Shown one piece after another: positions 25,269 through 39,022 of a stretch of 64,000 nucleotides of DNA. This DNA is from Eremophila alpestris peregrina (taxonomy: Eukaryota; Chordata; Aves; Passeriformes; Alaudidae). A program made the position numbers and the translations under genes. Positions within the stretch are counted from its first letter, which is position 1; each line of letters begins with the position of its first letter. Where the stretch lies: the NCBI GenBank assembly GCA_009792885.1, contig WMCF01000033.1, positions 3,289,344 to 3,353,343 on the forward strand. Direction: 5' to 3'. The notes under the pieces were generated by a model that was not told the DNA's origin, made no database searches, and saw nothing but the letters and a program-made list of their open reading frames with translations.

Positions 25269-28200
25269 AAGAAAAGCTTTTTAACTCTAAACTTTGTTCC
25301 ACTCATAAAATGTTACATCCTGGCATTATTCAGTGTTATACAAAATGCATGCTTACAGAATGATCTATTAAAAATCACATTTTAATGAAAACCAACCATT
25401 TTCCTCCCATTCCTAAAAGGAAGGCTGAAGCTCTGGGCTCTTCCAGGAGGAATTTGAGGAATTTTGGATTTTGAGGAATTTGGGGAAGCAGCCACTGCTT
25501 GCAGGCATTTTTGGTCTGTGTCATTGGGTAAGTAATGGAAGTAGTTTATTGGCATGTATATGTGTACTTTTATTCAATGAAATTAGTATATTGCTAAAAG
25601 GGGAAGGAGAAGGGGAAGGAAACCCAACACTTTAAAATGCATTTATTAAAAGTGCCAGCTGGTGGAACAACTGGGTGGTGGGAGGTTCTCATTGTGTTTG
25701 AGCTGTTCACTTTAATGAGTTTCAGGCAATTGGGTGTTTCATGTACATGTGCAGGTGTGACTTTGGCTTTTTGAGGTCATTGGGGTGGCGAGGACATCAT
25801 AGGCCAATATTGTTTAGCAATAGATTAAATATGATTGCAAAGGAGGATTCACAAGTGAATGGGGGATTTCAGAAACGACATTAGCTCCATCTAAGCACTT
25901 CTACATTCAAGGAGATGCTGTGTCATTATTGGCATTTATGAATAGTTTGAACAAAGCTCTTATAAATTCTGACATACTGGTATTAATGGAGTGACTTATT
26001 CCTGCTGCTACAGGTCTTAAAAGTCTGGACTATTAATGAGAGAAAATGCAGTTAAGGAAAACATGACCTGAATTAGAAAAAGGCCAGGGCTGGGTAATAG
26101 ACTGTATGCTACCATCAATTACAATAAGCTGCAAAAAAAAACCCTATGAGAAAAGCTACTGGTAAATGCAGAATTATATTTAATAAATAGAAATACTATC
26201 TATTACTATAGTACCCTGCTCTATTTTTTAACCATGGAAATCATTCCTTATGTACAGATGGGAAAGGTGATCAGAAAGGATATGCCAAACAAGTCAGAAA
26301 TTGAATACGCTGCTTTTAGTCCCATGAGGATGTGACTAAAATAGTAGAATCTCATACAAATTGATTTATAATCTCAGAGACATAAAATGTAAATTCAAGC
26401 TGATTTTATTTGAATACACACAATTGCACACACAGTAATGTTAAGAAGGGCAGTCTGACTTTATGATGCAATTTCAAGGAGTGACTTGTTAATGAGAGAT
26501 ACCAGATTATTTTTCCTTGTAAAATGTAATCACTCCACATACTTTCAATCCTCCTGCATTGTAGGGCTGCATTATAGCAACCTGTATAAAATGAACACTA
26601 CAGTTTCCCAGTTTGCATTCAGTTCTTGGACTTCTCACAACAGTAATTTTTTCAGTCCTAGTGGACTTCTTTCTTTGGATGACATCTAACAATGCTAACA
26701 TGGAAGTTAGCTGAGACCAAATCCTATTTTAGAGGCAGCAGTTGTGCCAGAAAATATTTTTGGTTTTTTTCTTCATTAGCACTAATCTTATACACAAGAC
26801 AAGGAACAGAGGTGCCAAAAAGCCACTAAATGCAGATATCTGCAGTTCAATGATTCCACTTTCCACATCAAAAACAGGATTCAAAATTGAACAGGGGAAA
26901 CCATCTACTAAAAGTGGGAAAATAAACTATCTAGCAATGCTGAACAAAATGACACAGTAAAATTGAAACTACAAGCTCAGTAATATTACTTAACAGTAAT
27001 ATAAGAGAAGAGAAATCTGTACATCTATTGAACATAATTGATTGACCCACACAATTCATCCTCAGTTGAAGGATGGAACATTGTGAATTGATTGTTTCAG
27101 ATAGCTGACAAAATTCAGCCTCAGCTGTGAGTCTGGAGCCATATCACCAAAGAGTCAGTGAATCTAAGAAAGTCCATAAAAGATAGAAAAGCAGAACAAG
27201 GCAAAAAATGGCTGATGAGAGGCCAGGAAAGGTTGGAATATTTGGTCACATAGTAGATTTTTGAGGTGTCATATTGCTAAGGGTATGATTTTCCCCAAAA
27301 GCATTTAGCAGAACTAATTAGGGAATAGTATTAATTCCAATTTTCTTCAGGAGCACGGCAGCCAAAATTTCTCAAACTGGAAGCCAAACAAGCTGAGAAT
27401 GAAAGAGTGAAAATTTAAAGAATCTGTTTGGGTTACCTTTGACACATTCTCTACTAAGTTTATGGTGAAGATCTCAGAACATCTTATATTAATACTCTAG
27501 AAAACACAAATTAAGGTTTCTTCCACAGGAAGAGCTCAGACAGACCTGTTTTTGCTTTGTGCATATTTGTCATAGCTGGCTAAAACTGCATCAAATCTTT
27601 TTTCATTTATTCTTTGAAAGTTTCCCAGCTCTCCCATGAGCAGAGGTTCTTGGAGGTGATTTCAGCAATAGGTGCCCGTACTTTGATCAGTCTATCAGAA
27701 CAACTAATGAATACACTGAGATTTGTATAGTACTAATTATGATCTTTCTGAATTAAGTCTACTGAATTTCTTTATTCAAGTACTGGTGAGTCCAATTATC
27801 TTTCTATCATATCAGGCTGCACACCTAGACAAGTTTGATATCCTTTGACAAATTATCTTGCTATTCAATGCAACTTTCATTTGGCAACAATGACCTAAAT
27901 ATCCAGTTTTAGAAAAATCTTAATAGCTCTTTGTAGACAGTGTTCTGATTTTCTACTCTGCAGCTGTCAGGTGGATATTTCTTGCAGATACAACTTCATT
28001 AATTCCCAGTAAATTATGCTGAGCTTATCTTAGAACAAACCTTTGGTGGTTTATGTCTTCATACCAAGAAGCAGAAAAAGTCTGAAATTTTTACTTAATT
28101 TCTCTTGGAGTATCAGAGGTTCAAGCTCGCTTATGTTGATATTGGAATGAAAGGATCATCAAATGTCTCTTTAAAGCTAAAATGTTCAAACTGAGTGCAA

Positions 28201-30620
28201 TATTTCCTTAGTGTGGACATCCCTGACATAGCAAAATATGCTGTGTCAATTAAAATTGCCATGGAAAAGACATTTGTGTACTTTGCAGCTGGCTAATAAA
28301 AGGGGAAGAGAGAAAGAGAAGACAGGAAAGCAGAATTTAGATTAATTTAATCTATTTAATCTCCTTTCACTCATTTACTCATTTGCTCAATCTTTTTTAT
28401 GTCCGAGGATTTTTTTGCCAGAAATTTGAACATTCTGTGCAGTAAAAGCTGCACACTACACCTGCTCACCTTCACTCATAGCAGCATTTCCATTAACAGC
28501 TTTCTGTTTAGAGAGTGATGACCCTTCCATTTCTCAGAGCATGCAGCCATACTAAGTTAAACAGGCATGGAAGTCTGTTTACCTTCAGGCTGGTGTTTCT
28601 GCAGAACATCACTTCCAGTGGGACTCCCAGTTCCAGGAACAGACCAACCATCTTCTTTACAGACTTACAGTTTATTTTCAGGATGTTTGTTTGAAGAAAC
28701 TCTTGTCTGGATCTTTATTTTATATAGTGATTTTTTTTTTACCAGCCACATTTTGAAAGTTTTTACAGCAAATAGCACTACATACTCATCAGCATATCAG
28801 AGTAAAACCCACACAGATGCTGGAAACCACAGTTTTTCACCAAAGTTCTGAACATGTCTGTCAAGGCTGCAAAAGTCTGAAGATTACAACAACTGTCAAG
28901 ACTGTCAGAGATAGAGTGCATGAAAGAGGGATCGGCTCTACAGGCAGAAAAAAATCAAAGCCACTGAACTTCCAGTAAATTTCTCAGCAGAAGAACATCA
29001 ATAGTAGAGTATAGATTTCTTTTTTCCATATGCATAGAAGAACAGATTGAATAAAAGGGAAAGCACTCTTGATCTATTTTGGACAGGTATATGTTGCTTA
29101 TCTAAACAAAAACTTTGTTTGAGACATGTAAATGAAGAAAAAATACCAATGTATAAAACTGAAAGAGGTAGTGAAATGAAAAGGAGCATTTTCCTTAACT
29201 GCTTTTCATAGCCTCTAAGATAGATTTGTTCTGTTTTTAAAAAGCTGTTATTTACAGTTCCCAAGATTAGCCTGTAAGCAATCAATCAAATAATCCTCTA
29301 TCACTCTGAAACATAAAAAGATTTGGGAGTAGTAATCCTTTGACTAAGGAGACATCAGCATTTGGAAGGTTGCAAGAGTTATAATAAAAATTTCCACTTG
29401 ACTTAGTGCATTGTTTCTAATTCTTTGCTGAAAATTTCTTTCACTGCAGAAATGGTGATAGTGTCTCGACCTGTTGGGTTCAAACTACATCTGGTGCTAA
29501 ACAGTGTTCCAAATACTTCAACAAAGAAATCCACTACAGCTGAATTTTTGGAGCAGCATTTACAGGAACAACTGTGCATATTGCTACAACACGCTCCTTT
29601 CAATCATTGATAGCTTTGTTTTATAGCCTGGCAGTTAATATATGGATTTTTATAATATATGGATTTTTTCAGCAGAAGCTACAGAAGATTGCTGGCACAT
29701 CATATGTACATGAGCTACCTCTCTATATGTGCATTTTATGATCATTCTTTCCCCTGAGGACTATGGGCAGAGCAAGTATTGCAGGAGCCATAATTCTAAT
29801 TAGTTTTAGATAGGGATACTTTTGTTCCTCTTCCAAGTCATACATCAAGCTTCTCATCATTAAATTTGCTTTTGCTAGTTGATACAGGCAGGGATGCTGC
29901 AGAAGCTTCAAAACAGAATCAGACTCTGTGGCTCTTCATCAGAAGCTTAAAGCTTTTGGGGTTCACCAATCTGTACTGCACACTAGCAAGGGTTCAATTA
30001 CAACTTTAAAGGAAGCCCATTAAATAGATAATAAAAATAATATGTGAGCTAAAAGATCATGTTATCATTGTGGCTTAATATTGGATCTTAAAAAAAAAAA
30101 AGGAGGGGGACAGTTTCTAGTTTTTACACACTATTACTGTATTCACTGAAATTAATTCTGTTTTCATAAAATACACTGAATGCAATCAGAATTTCCACTT
30201 CTCAAGACTTATGTTATATCCTTCAATATCTTAGAGGGAAACAGAAATTCCACATTCAGCTCTCACCTAAAATTATACCTTTTAGCCCTACTAGCTGACA
30301 TGCAAGTTTTATGAAGGAAGAAAATACATTCCCCACTTATCTCACCCTTCTCATAAAACATAATAATACAGTGTCTCATTTATGATTTGGGACTATTCTG
30401 TATAAACAGCTTACATATTATAGACCAAAAAATTAAAATCAAATGCTTTTATTTTTTTAATTAATATTATCATTCCTGATGGTATCAGAAACAATTACAT
30501 GCACAGCAGAAAGAAAACATGTATGCCACTTGTGGAACTAAAAGATGCAGATGTTCTTCTGCACCAGATAGATTGCTCTATAGCATTTTTATTTTTCCTA
30601 CTGGTGCTATACTTCAAATT
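25269..30620. other. Unique AT-rich intergenic DNA
   Basis: No gene or known repeat family was recognised. Local oddities are TTTGAGGAATTTTGGATTTTG with a near-repeat at about 25450-25485, a purine-rich GGGGAAGGAGAAGGGGAAGG at about 25600, a run of A at about 30090-30101 and a 17-base tandem duplication at 29636-29669. The exon-like frame at 29425-29610 is treated as a finding. Confidence 0.6.
29636..29669. repeat. 17-base tandem duplication
   Basis: TAATATATGGATTTTTA is followed directly by TAATATATGGATTTTTT: two copies with one mismatch. Confidence 0.9.
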
Positions 30621-30740
30621 AAATAAACAATTTTCAGGAAAAAAAAAACAAAAATCCCCCAAAAACCACAAAAACCAAAACCAAAACAAACAAACATAAC
30701 AAAAACAACAACAAAATAAAAACCCAACCAAAAAAAAACA
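30621..30740. repeat. A/C-rich low-complexity tract
   Basis: After AAATAAACAATTTTCAGG comes about 100 bases made almost only of A and C (AAAACAAAAATCCCCC, CCAAAACCAAAACAAAC, AACAACAACAAAATAAAAACC). It may be a decayed poly(A) tail expanded by slippage. Strongly biased 60-78 codon frames on the minus strand come from this composition. Confidence 0.85.
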
Positions 30741-33700
30741 GAAGTGAAATTTTGCTTCCTAGTACTTTGTAAGTTCCATGGGCCATTTGTAGGAAATCTT
30801 TCCCCTCAGACAACAAAAGAAGACAAAACTAGAGAGTGAGATTTATGAAAGCCTGAATACAGCTTTCAAAAGCACAATTATCAAACAATTATTACAAAGT
30901 GATGAGTATCTAGAATTTTAATTGAAACTAATGTGCATCCTGGGTGCCCTAAAGCTTTGAAAGCCATCCAAATTGTGTCCAGTTCCTTGAAAAAGTTATT
31001 GTGTAAGTTAAAGCATCAGATCCTTACACCATTTTATACTCTAGTACAAAGTTGAAACCATTTCCTATCAGCTTCCATGATTCTTTTCTATACAATAGTT
31101 AAAAAGGGGACTCAGGCCTCGAGTTTGGCCACTGAGATGAAAAACAGACACAAAATTTATGAGGAGCACAACCCCAGCCAAAGGAAACTGCTAACTTCTG
31201 CAACAAGCTTTTATCCAAAGAGGAAAAAACAATGATGTCTATGCTTCAGAGATGGAATTATCTGACTTGTTCCTCTTTAGATTCCAAAAAACATGAAGAT
31301 GTGATATCACAGAAAAAAAGTATGAACGGAACAGACAAGTTTTATGATGCTAATATTATTGTGCTAGTTTTATCAGCTTCTCCATCATTACAAATGATAT
31401 GTTTTTAATTATTGCATTACATCTCACTCAGCACTTTTAAAATTGAAATTACATGGAGTGGAAAACTCTGAGTAATATAGTGTTCATCTAACAGCTCTTC
31501 TGATACTTTACAAGATTTGCATCTGTGCTACTAGAATAAATAAGAAAACAAAATAAACACATCAGCTGTTTCCATCTTTACATTATAATGTTGAACTGTT
31601 TATTTTTTATGGATCAGCTACATAGAAATCACACCTGAGTTTTATAAAATGGCAGGTATACCTCACATACCTGTGAGACATCTCAGGTAAGTTGATGAAT
31701 TACTGAGGAGAACGCCTCAAACAAAGATGGATGATAAATGTAAGGAATTACTATGTTTTACATATAAAAATAATGAAAGATTCTGTAATATATTAATTAT
31801 CAAAGAGACCAAACTACTGCAGTCTTGAATACAGCTGTTTGCTAGCAACATAGAAAAACAGTGGCAGCAAAGGTGAACGTGTACTAAAACAAGTGAAAAA
31901 ACCCTGTACATTTTATGGAAAAAAAGTTGTAAGTTCATCTAAAATAACACAAGTGAATGAAAACTCTATTTGCATACTGAAGCTGATTCAAATGGAGCTA
32001 CTAGAACACCATACCAGGAATTTTTTTTTCTCTGTTATTCCCTTTACCTCCATTTCAGTCAATGCTCTCTTAAAAAATTAGAGTTTTAAATTGCAGCTTA
32101 AGCATTTGCCATTAGAGAAGGATTACACAAATCTCACCAGATCCATCCTACAGGGCTGAACTTCTCCCAGGAAGAGTTACTACTATTTGTGGCAGAAGAA
32201 GCTTTGTAAACATGAGTGGTTCATAACCAGACCAGCACTCAGTGGTGGTGGTGGAGGGCCATGGGCACAAGCAGCAGGTCACTGTGAGAGCCCCATTCCC
32301 ATCAAGAGCAATGCACAGTAAAAGGCAGAGCCTCCAACCATTGCTCTCAAAACTACAGCACATCACTGCTGGTGAGATGGTGAGAAAGAGAGGTGATGAA
32401 TTTTTGGCATTATAGACTTTATAGTCCGTTTATAAAGACCCAATTTATGTCAGGCACACAGTGACCTAGACTGAGTTGTCAACTAAAGGTTTGTCATTGA
32501 ATGTCAATCATACCATGCACAGTTTGTGGCCTGTGCCCTTTCTTCTCATATAGAAATGACTGTCTGAAGGGAAAATTGTAAATTTGTGTAAGTTTCTCTT
32601 GTGTGGCTTCTGATCCACTCTTGGCATCAGTCTGGGAGCAGCAAAGAGAAAGCTTCAAAGAGCCAAGGCTCTATGGATGTAGGGAGCTTCAGCTGATACC
32701 TGTGGAGCCCCAGACAGCTCTGTATGTTCCCATGGTCACTTCTCCACATCTGCTTCCATTCCTAGTTGATACAGACCTTGTGATAGCTGGAGTCTGCCTT
32801 AGTGCATTGCAGTTTTTCTTTGCTGCTGGCAGAGGTGGACAGCCAGAGCAGCACTGTGGGACACAGCTCAACCTGAGCCCCAGTGAGGGAGCAGGGACGT
32901 GTCAGACTCTAGGAAGAGGCTTTATAAAGCCAACACACTCGTTTTGCAAATGAGAAACAGACCAAAAGCCATGGCATCCTCTGCAGCAACAGTACAACAG
33001 TCCAGGAGACTGAGGAGTTAAGCAGGCTTTTGCTGAGAATAACCAGTTTGAGGAGCCACCCTTCCTGCTGACTTTCCTATGGAGCTGTGAAGTCAACACA
33101 GCTAAAAACATGAACTGTGCTAGAGCCTCAGCTCTGTAATTGCTGCTCCTAATTGTCCTGCTCTGCATTATAGTCTCTGAGGAATCAACGAAGACATTTT
33201 CAGCTACCCATTTTTGCTTAAAACTAACCATAAAATGAATTGAACATATAAATAAATGATTCCAAGTATAAAGCAATACCAACTCTGGTTAACTTCACTC
33301 CCTAGTCTCCCATGTTGCCTAACTAGTTAAGCACTAGTTAAGCACTAACTGGTTAAGTATAGAAGTAAATACTTTAAACTGTGCCTTGCCACTTTCACAT
33401 TTCAAATACATGAGCTGTGTCTCCAGTTACTGAAGTGTACATAAGAGTATGAAAAATCCAGAGTTAATACTCCATCTCGTGGCAGGTCATTACATTCCCT
33501 GCAGACTAAAATACACTTACAAAATCATGACTGTATCATTTCATTAAGACTGTTGTATAATTCTGTTAAGGTTAAAAATATAAAAATAGACACCTTTCCT
33601 CAGAATTAGAGTAGAAATATCTGCACATACATGTGTGGTGGCAGAAAGCAATTGCAGTTTGAAATCCCCAATTTGGAGTAAAACTTCTCCCTACTGAAAA

Positions 33701-34745
33701 AAAAAGCCAATCCCCAAACCACCACTAGCACCAAAAACAAGAAAAAAAATCAACACATAAGCAAATCCCATAACAATAAAAAATAATAATCAAATTAACA
33801 ATAAAATAGAATTCCTGGAATATGAAAACTCAGCACATTGTTTTCTGGTATAAATTCTTCACAGATTTCATAGAGAATACAGCAAAACAGAGCAACAGGA
33901 TGAGTTAATTTGACTTCTGGTGTGTTATAGATCTGTAAACATTGACCAAATATTCTAATACATACACAAAATATTGTAGCCTTCCAAAATAAAATCTATG
34001 TTCCAAGAAAAAAGTGTGTGTTGCCACCTTAATTCTCCAGAGATGCACTTATTTATCTAACCTCTGATCCACACATAAATAAATCAATCACCAAACCATT
34101 CTCTGGTTCATTTGCAAAACCAGCACTGTCAAGCAGCTAGAGGCCCTTGAAATTAGTTGGATCATATCAATATCAAATTATAATACTGAATCAAGTCAAG
34201 TGAAAAGAAAGTCAAAGAACCCAAAAACTCTAACAGCAGTGCAGTTGATTATTTGGAACATGGCACCAAAATATCCTTTTCCTCACAACCATGTGAGCAG
34301 TCAGTGACAATTCTGAAAAGTCCTGGAAAAAATCAAGAATAGAAAAATACTATCCTGACACTATTTCATATATGGAAGTTGTACTCTTAAGGGCTACAAG
34401 AGATTATGTTCTTTGTAGGTCCAGGTTCATATAAACTCTTACTTCTCTAAAAAAATCATAATTTTCCTTCAAGAACTTTTGTTACATCTCCACAAGGAGC
34501 TTTAGGAGCTATCACAGGTAGTAAACAACAAAAGTAATTTATCTTATACTCCACTATATCCATTGTGGGACCACCATTAGGACACCTCTATATTATTGGA
34601 GCCTCCTCTGCTTCATCAGACTGGAGCATATTTTAGGGTCTGTACAGAGTGCTCCAGCCATGTACGGACACTGTATCAGGATAAAATTAACAAACACTGG
34701 GTCCTGCTCCAGACACTTTCCATGGAAAGGAACCACAATTTTGCA
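30741..34745. other. Unique intergenic DNA
   Basis: No gene or repeat family was recognised. The block 32600-33060 is somewhat GC-richer and carries frames of 116 and 126 codons on opposite strands without domains. A run of A/C (AAACCACCACTAGCACCAAA) lies near 33715. Confidence 0.6.
33322..33343. repeat. 11-base tandem duplication
   Basis: ACTAGTTAAGC occurs twice in direct tandem, followed by the diverged third unit ACTAACTGGTTAAG. Confidence 0.9.
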
Positions 34746-34815
34746 GATTCGATGGAATCATGGAATTGATCAGGTTGGAAAGGACCATAGTGGGTTTATC
34801 TGTTCCCTGCTCAAT
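34746..34815 (-). mobile_element. Short CR1 3' tail fragment (probable)
   Basis: The phrases ATGGAATCATGGAATTGATC and AGGTTGGAAAGGACCATAG are the reverse complement of the CR1 3' end (...TTTCCAACCT..ATTCTATGATTCTATG). Only about 70 bases are convincing. The boundary on the right is unclear. Confidence 0.6.
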
Positions 34816-34943
34816 CTTGAGCAAAGTGGAAAAAATGAGTTTATGGGCAGCCTGAATGCTTGCAAGCCTTCTGCCTCTGCTTCTGAGCACAGCTAGGAGC
34901 TTTATCAGAGAAAACATCCATGTTTCAAAGGGAGAAATCTGTT

Positions 34944-34976
34944 ATTAATTAAATATTAATTAAATATTATTAAATA
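34944..34976. repeat. 11-base AT-rich tandem repeat
   Basis: ATTAATTAAAT is present twice exactly, followed by a third unit with changes (ATTATTAAATA). Confidence 0.9.
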
Positions 34977-36390
34977 CCCACACACTGGCAAACAGTGCTA
35001 AAGAAGCCATCACACTACTGATGCCACTAGTTAACTTCTCAAACATAGATTTCTTTTCAGAATAATACCAAATTGAGGAATTTATAGAAAGTCTGCTGCA
35101 TTATCTGGACATCCATTTTCATGAGCAATGCTGTCGGACTCAGACCACATGAGAGGCACAGGGAGTGCACTCACAGATCAGCTCTACCTTACCCATGGTG
35201 GAACACACAACTGGAATTCACCACTACTGCTTCTAGCAGACAACTGGTTAAATGCTTTAGAGGTTAAAAAATATTGGTGAATAATCATTGCAAACTGAAC
35301 CAAAGCTTGACTATTTAGACTTTCATTTTCAAGATCTTTCTTAAGGAAAGTACTAAGTCAACAGAAATGCACATGAAAGTCATCCAAATGTCTTGTTATA
35401 TTAAATCTGAGGGACAGCATATCCCACACCATCCCCACCCCAAGCATTGCTGCTTAACTTTTGATGGAAGAAGAAGGATCAAGACTGACAGGCAGAAAGA
35501 AGAGCATTTTCTTTTCTCCAATATCACTCAAGGGACAACTTCAAACTTAGGATTCCTTGTAAGTCTTTACTACCTTGCATTCCCACTATAGCTATGGTCA
35601 TCTGCCTCTGGGTAGAAAGCTGTCTTTTTAGGACATACAGTTGTGTTTCAGACACCCGTGTTCTTCAGTTACAGTCATCATAGCTAAGAAAGTCCAAAAA
35701 TAGCAGCCAGTCCCAAATACTGCAGCTGTTCACTAAGTGTCAGAGGTCACCATGAATACTCCAGACTACCATCTCACTGAGCCTCAGAAAAACAGTGAGA
35801 TTCAAGAGCTGTTTTCTGATATGCACAGTCTTCTGTGGTATTAGAATTCACTTGATCCCTAGAATAAGGGCTGAAACATTGATTAAAAATTGTTAGAATG
35901 TCCACCAAGAGCCAGTTTTATTTTTCACACTGTATTTATGCCAGGAAACTCGTATGAAAAGCATGACAAATTTATAACAGAGACAAGGAAAATGCTGTAT
36001 GACCTGTTTGTGACTAAAGCCTCTCAGATATCAAATACTTGGATAAAACTATAAATTAATATACAAATCACTATTTAGTCATGACATTGTAGCCAGCATG
36101 ATCAGCTTAACACACTCTTACCCTTATGGTAAGCAATATTAGTGAATTTTAATAAACAATGTATTTTTGCCATTTACTAACATTCTCAGACACAAAAAGT
36201 AAAAAAAGAATCAAATTGTTAATAACCAATCATTTATCTCAAAGTCATTATTTCCTCTTAGTAAAGGCCTTAGCCTCAGCTGACAGACTTACAAAAGCCT
36301 ATGAAGAAAACAAAAACCATGAAGACAAATAACTGAAAGGGCCTTAAAACCAGTGGTCTGCAAGAAAATCAGGGCTCAGCTTATGTAAAA

Positions 36391-36430
36391 GATTCCTGAG
36401 ATGGAGCGGGGTGGGATTCCTGAGATGGAG
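36391..36430. repeat. 24-base spaced direct duplication
   Basis: GATTCCTGAGATGGAG occurs exactly at 36391-36406 and 36415-36430, separated by CGGGGTGG. This is a recent-looking local duplication. Confidence 0.95.
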
Positions 36431-38985
36431 TAATTTAGAATTAGAGAAACAAGAACATTTCTAGACCTCAAGCAAGAATGTTTACCTTATTAGGTTTTAA
36501 AACCATCAGGATCAGACTGTACAGGCAAATATTATTAAACAGAGAATTAAATATGACTTTTTCTGATAAAATCTGTTTAGAGATAACCATAGAAATATTT
36601 TCAGTATTGTAAGCAATCCATCACCACTATTTTATCTGCTATGATCTTGCTTCTACAGACAGCACGTTTTTTAACTTAACTGAAACAAAATTAAAACAGC
36701 TTCAAATTACATTCTGACTAACTGAATGCCCCTTCCTGTGTTAATTAGATATGGTGTTATTCACTTCATGCTCCCTTACTCAACAGCTGATGTTTACAGC
36801 CCTGAAGCACATCATGTGTCAGTGTAAGAGCAGCAATTTATTCTCTATTCATAATCTGCAATGTCATTGGGGTGAAAAAGGTGCCATAAACATCAAATTA
36901 CTATGGATATTTTTCATTTGGATAAGTTAGTGTCTGTGGACTTCATGAAGTTCTCTGTATATGCTGGAACCTCCCCACCAACACCCACATCCCAGAGACA
37001 TCTCTCTGCTCAAAGTGTGGCCAGACACTTCACCTTCTGTGGTGTTATCTGGAGACTTCCCACTGGAGACAATATATGTGGCAATTTATACAGCAAGGGA
37101 CATTGAAAAATAGCATAAAACATTAATATGGAGAGGAGTCTGAGGGAATTAATTTTCCTTTTATATTGTGGAATAAAGTAACTCCTAAAAAGAATTTAAA
37201 AACCAAATTGTTTTCTTGATCCTTCCATTAGAAGGATCAGCTACTATGGATGTAAAAATGTGGTGCTCAAGACAATTGGCTGGTGGATGTATTAAGATTT
37301 GATACTAAACTTTTCCTTCTCTTATTATAATAATTGTATTATTTGACCCAAGAGAGAAACAAAATCTTTATCATCTCCGGTACTCATAATTCTTCATCCT
37401 TTCTCACACTTCAATTAAATCTCTAATCTGACCTACTTTCTCTTACAATGGTGGTACAGGATATGCCACATAACACAGGACATGGGAATTTTTATCCCAT
37501 CTTCTCTACGACCTTCCCACAGCTTCTTTTTCCAGCAAGCTTTTCTTTCTCCTGCTTATTCAAGAACTGTTGGTGCTTTATCCTCCTTCTGGGTTTCTCC
37601 AGCCCAGTGTGGGGCCTGCAGCTCCTCCCAGCTCTGTTCCTGCAGAGAGCTGTAACCAAGGAGCACCAAAGACACTCAGGACTGCAGAACAGGAGGGTAG
37701 TAGGCACTGCCTTCAAGAGTTTAGAGAGTGAAATCCAGAGGGGCAAACATTGCTATTATGATGCTACAATGTTATTTCATAAAGATAATTTTACATATAA
37801 GCAATGAAACAATTAATCACAAGCTTATGCCTTATTAAAGAGCGAGCTCTTGTCCTTAAAGAGGTTTTTGTCATTTATTTTCAAAACAATAGTGATTTCA
37901 GAACCAGTATCCTATACCATTGCCAAATTTAAGAGGATATCAATGGCCCAGGAACTGACTCTTGAAAGGCTTTTTTTTTTTCTTATGGCTTCTTGGAATG
38001 AAAAACAAACAAAAAACTATAAAACATTTTTACCCCTATCAGCTTACAAATTTTGCCATAACTCTGGCAACACTTAGAGAGATAAGGAATTTAGCATGAA
38101 TTACAGTGAATTTAATTTTAAAAGAAAAAGAATAAACTTCTGCTCTTTTATTAAAGGTGACTAAATTCAATAAGTTTAAAAGGATCAAAAAAACGCCACA
38201 AAAAACAGGGTATAAGTTAAAGGTATAAATGGAATATCCAGGAAGTAAGAGTGAGGAAAATAAAATCCAAGTGTCTGAGGATGATTTAGCTGATTTGGGA
38301 AAAATATATTTAAAAAAAGGACTCTTTGAATTCTTGCACTAATGAACTTAAACTAAATTTTTGATCACAAAAATAAGATATTTTTTCCATTTCCACCTTC
38401 ATTTTTCACTTTACTGACCTTTACCACTTCTGTGTTGTAGATGGTATTTTTTAAAATGTCCTGGCAGAATTCAAGAAAACTCAAGAGCAGTTTTCTTGAA
38501 TTGCTCCTCTCCTCTCTTTAAGAAAAGATAGACTTGTAATAAGGTCTCCATGAAATGTCTTATTAAATATTAATAAAGATTTTGGCTTTAATTAAAAAAT
38601 TACACATTTTGGGGTCTTGACCTATCCCAGTTTGAGAATTACCTTTGAGATTTGTCTCGTCATTATCACACATCATTTTAATTAGTAGGTGGACAATTAT
38701 ATGACCAACAGCATTCTAGCAAGGATGTACCAAAAAAATGTTTCCACTAATTTGATGTAAAGCCCATGAGAGGAATTTGGCTATTTGCAAAGTAGGCACA
38801 TCATGGCAGTGCTAGGAGGAAAGTCCTTACTCCACACTTCTTCATTTCTAAAGCAAGAAAGCTCTCCTTTAATATCAGAAGGTGAAAAAAAATGCTTCTA
38901 TTAAAGTACTCTGAATGAAGACAAAGAAATAATATGCTAAAGACTGACTTAAAAAATGCTAAGTGAAGTTAGCAAGGGCTGACAG

Positions 38986-39022
38986 CTTCACAGAAGAAAT
39001 AATTTTCTTCACAGAAGAAAAT
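38986..39022. repeat. 21-base spaced direct duplication
   Basis: CTTCACAGAAGAAA is present at 38986-38999 and 39007-39020, each followed by A/T-rich bases (TAATTTT and ATTAT). Confidence 0.9.

Noticed and set aside
24822..25385. 187-codon frame and its companions across the (GGGAA)n array
   Set aside because: They consist of microsatellite-encoded Glu-Gly-Lys-Arg or Phe-Pro-Ser-Leu repeats and run through 150 N; not genes.
32148..32366. Minus-strand frame starting with CSFESNGWRLC, reminiscent of the start of a MAM domain (MALRD1 is expected nearby)
   Set aside because: The resemblance stops after about ten residues, with no further MAM landmarks and no splice sites placed correctly.
32603..33282. 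116- and 126-codon frames on opposite strands
   Set aside because: Overlapping, no recognisable family; slightly raised GC content explains the lack of stops.
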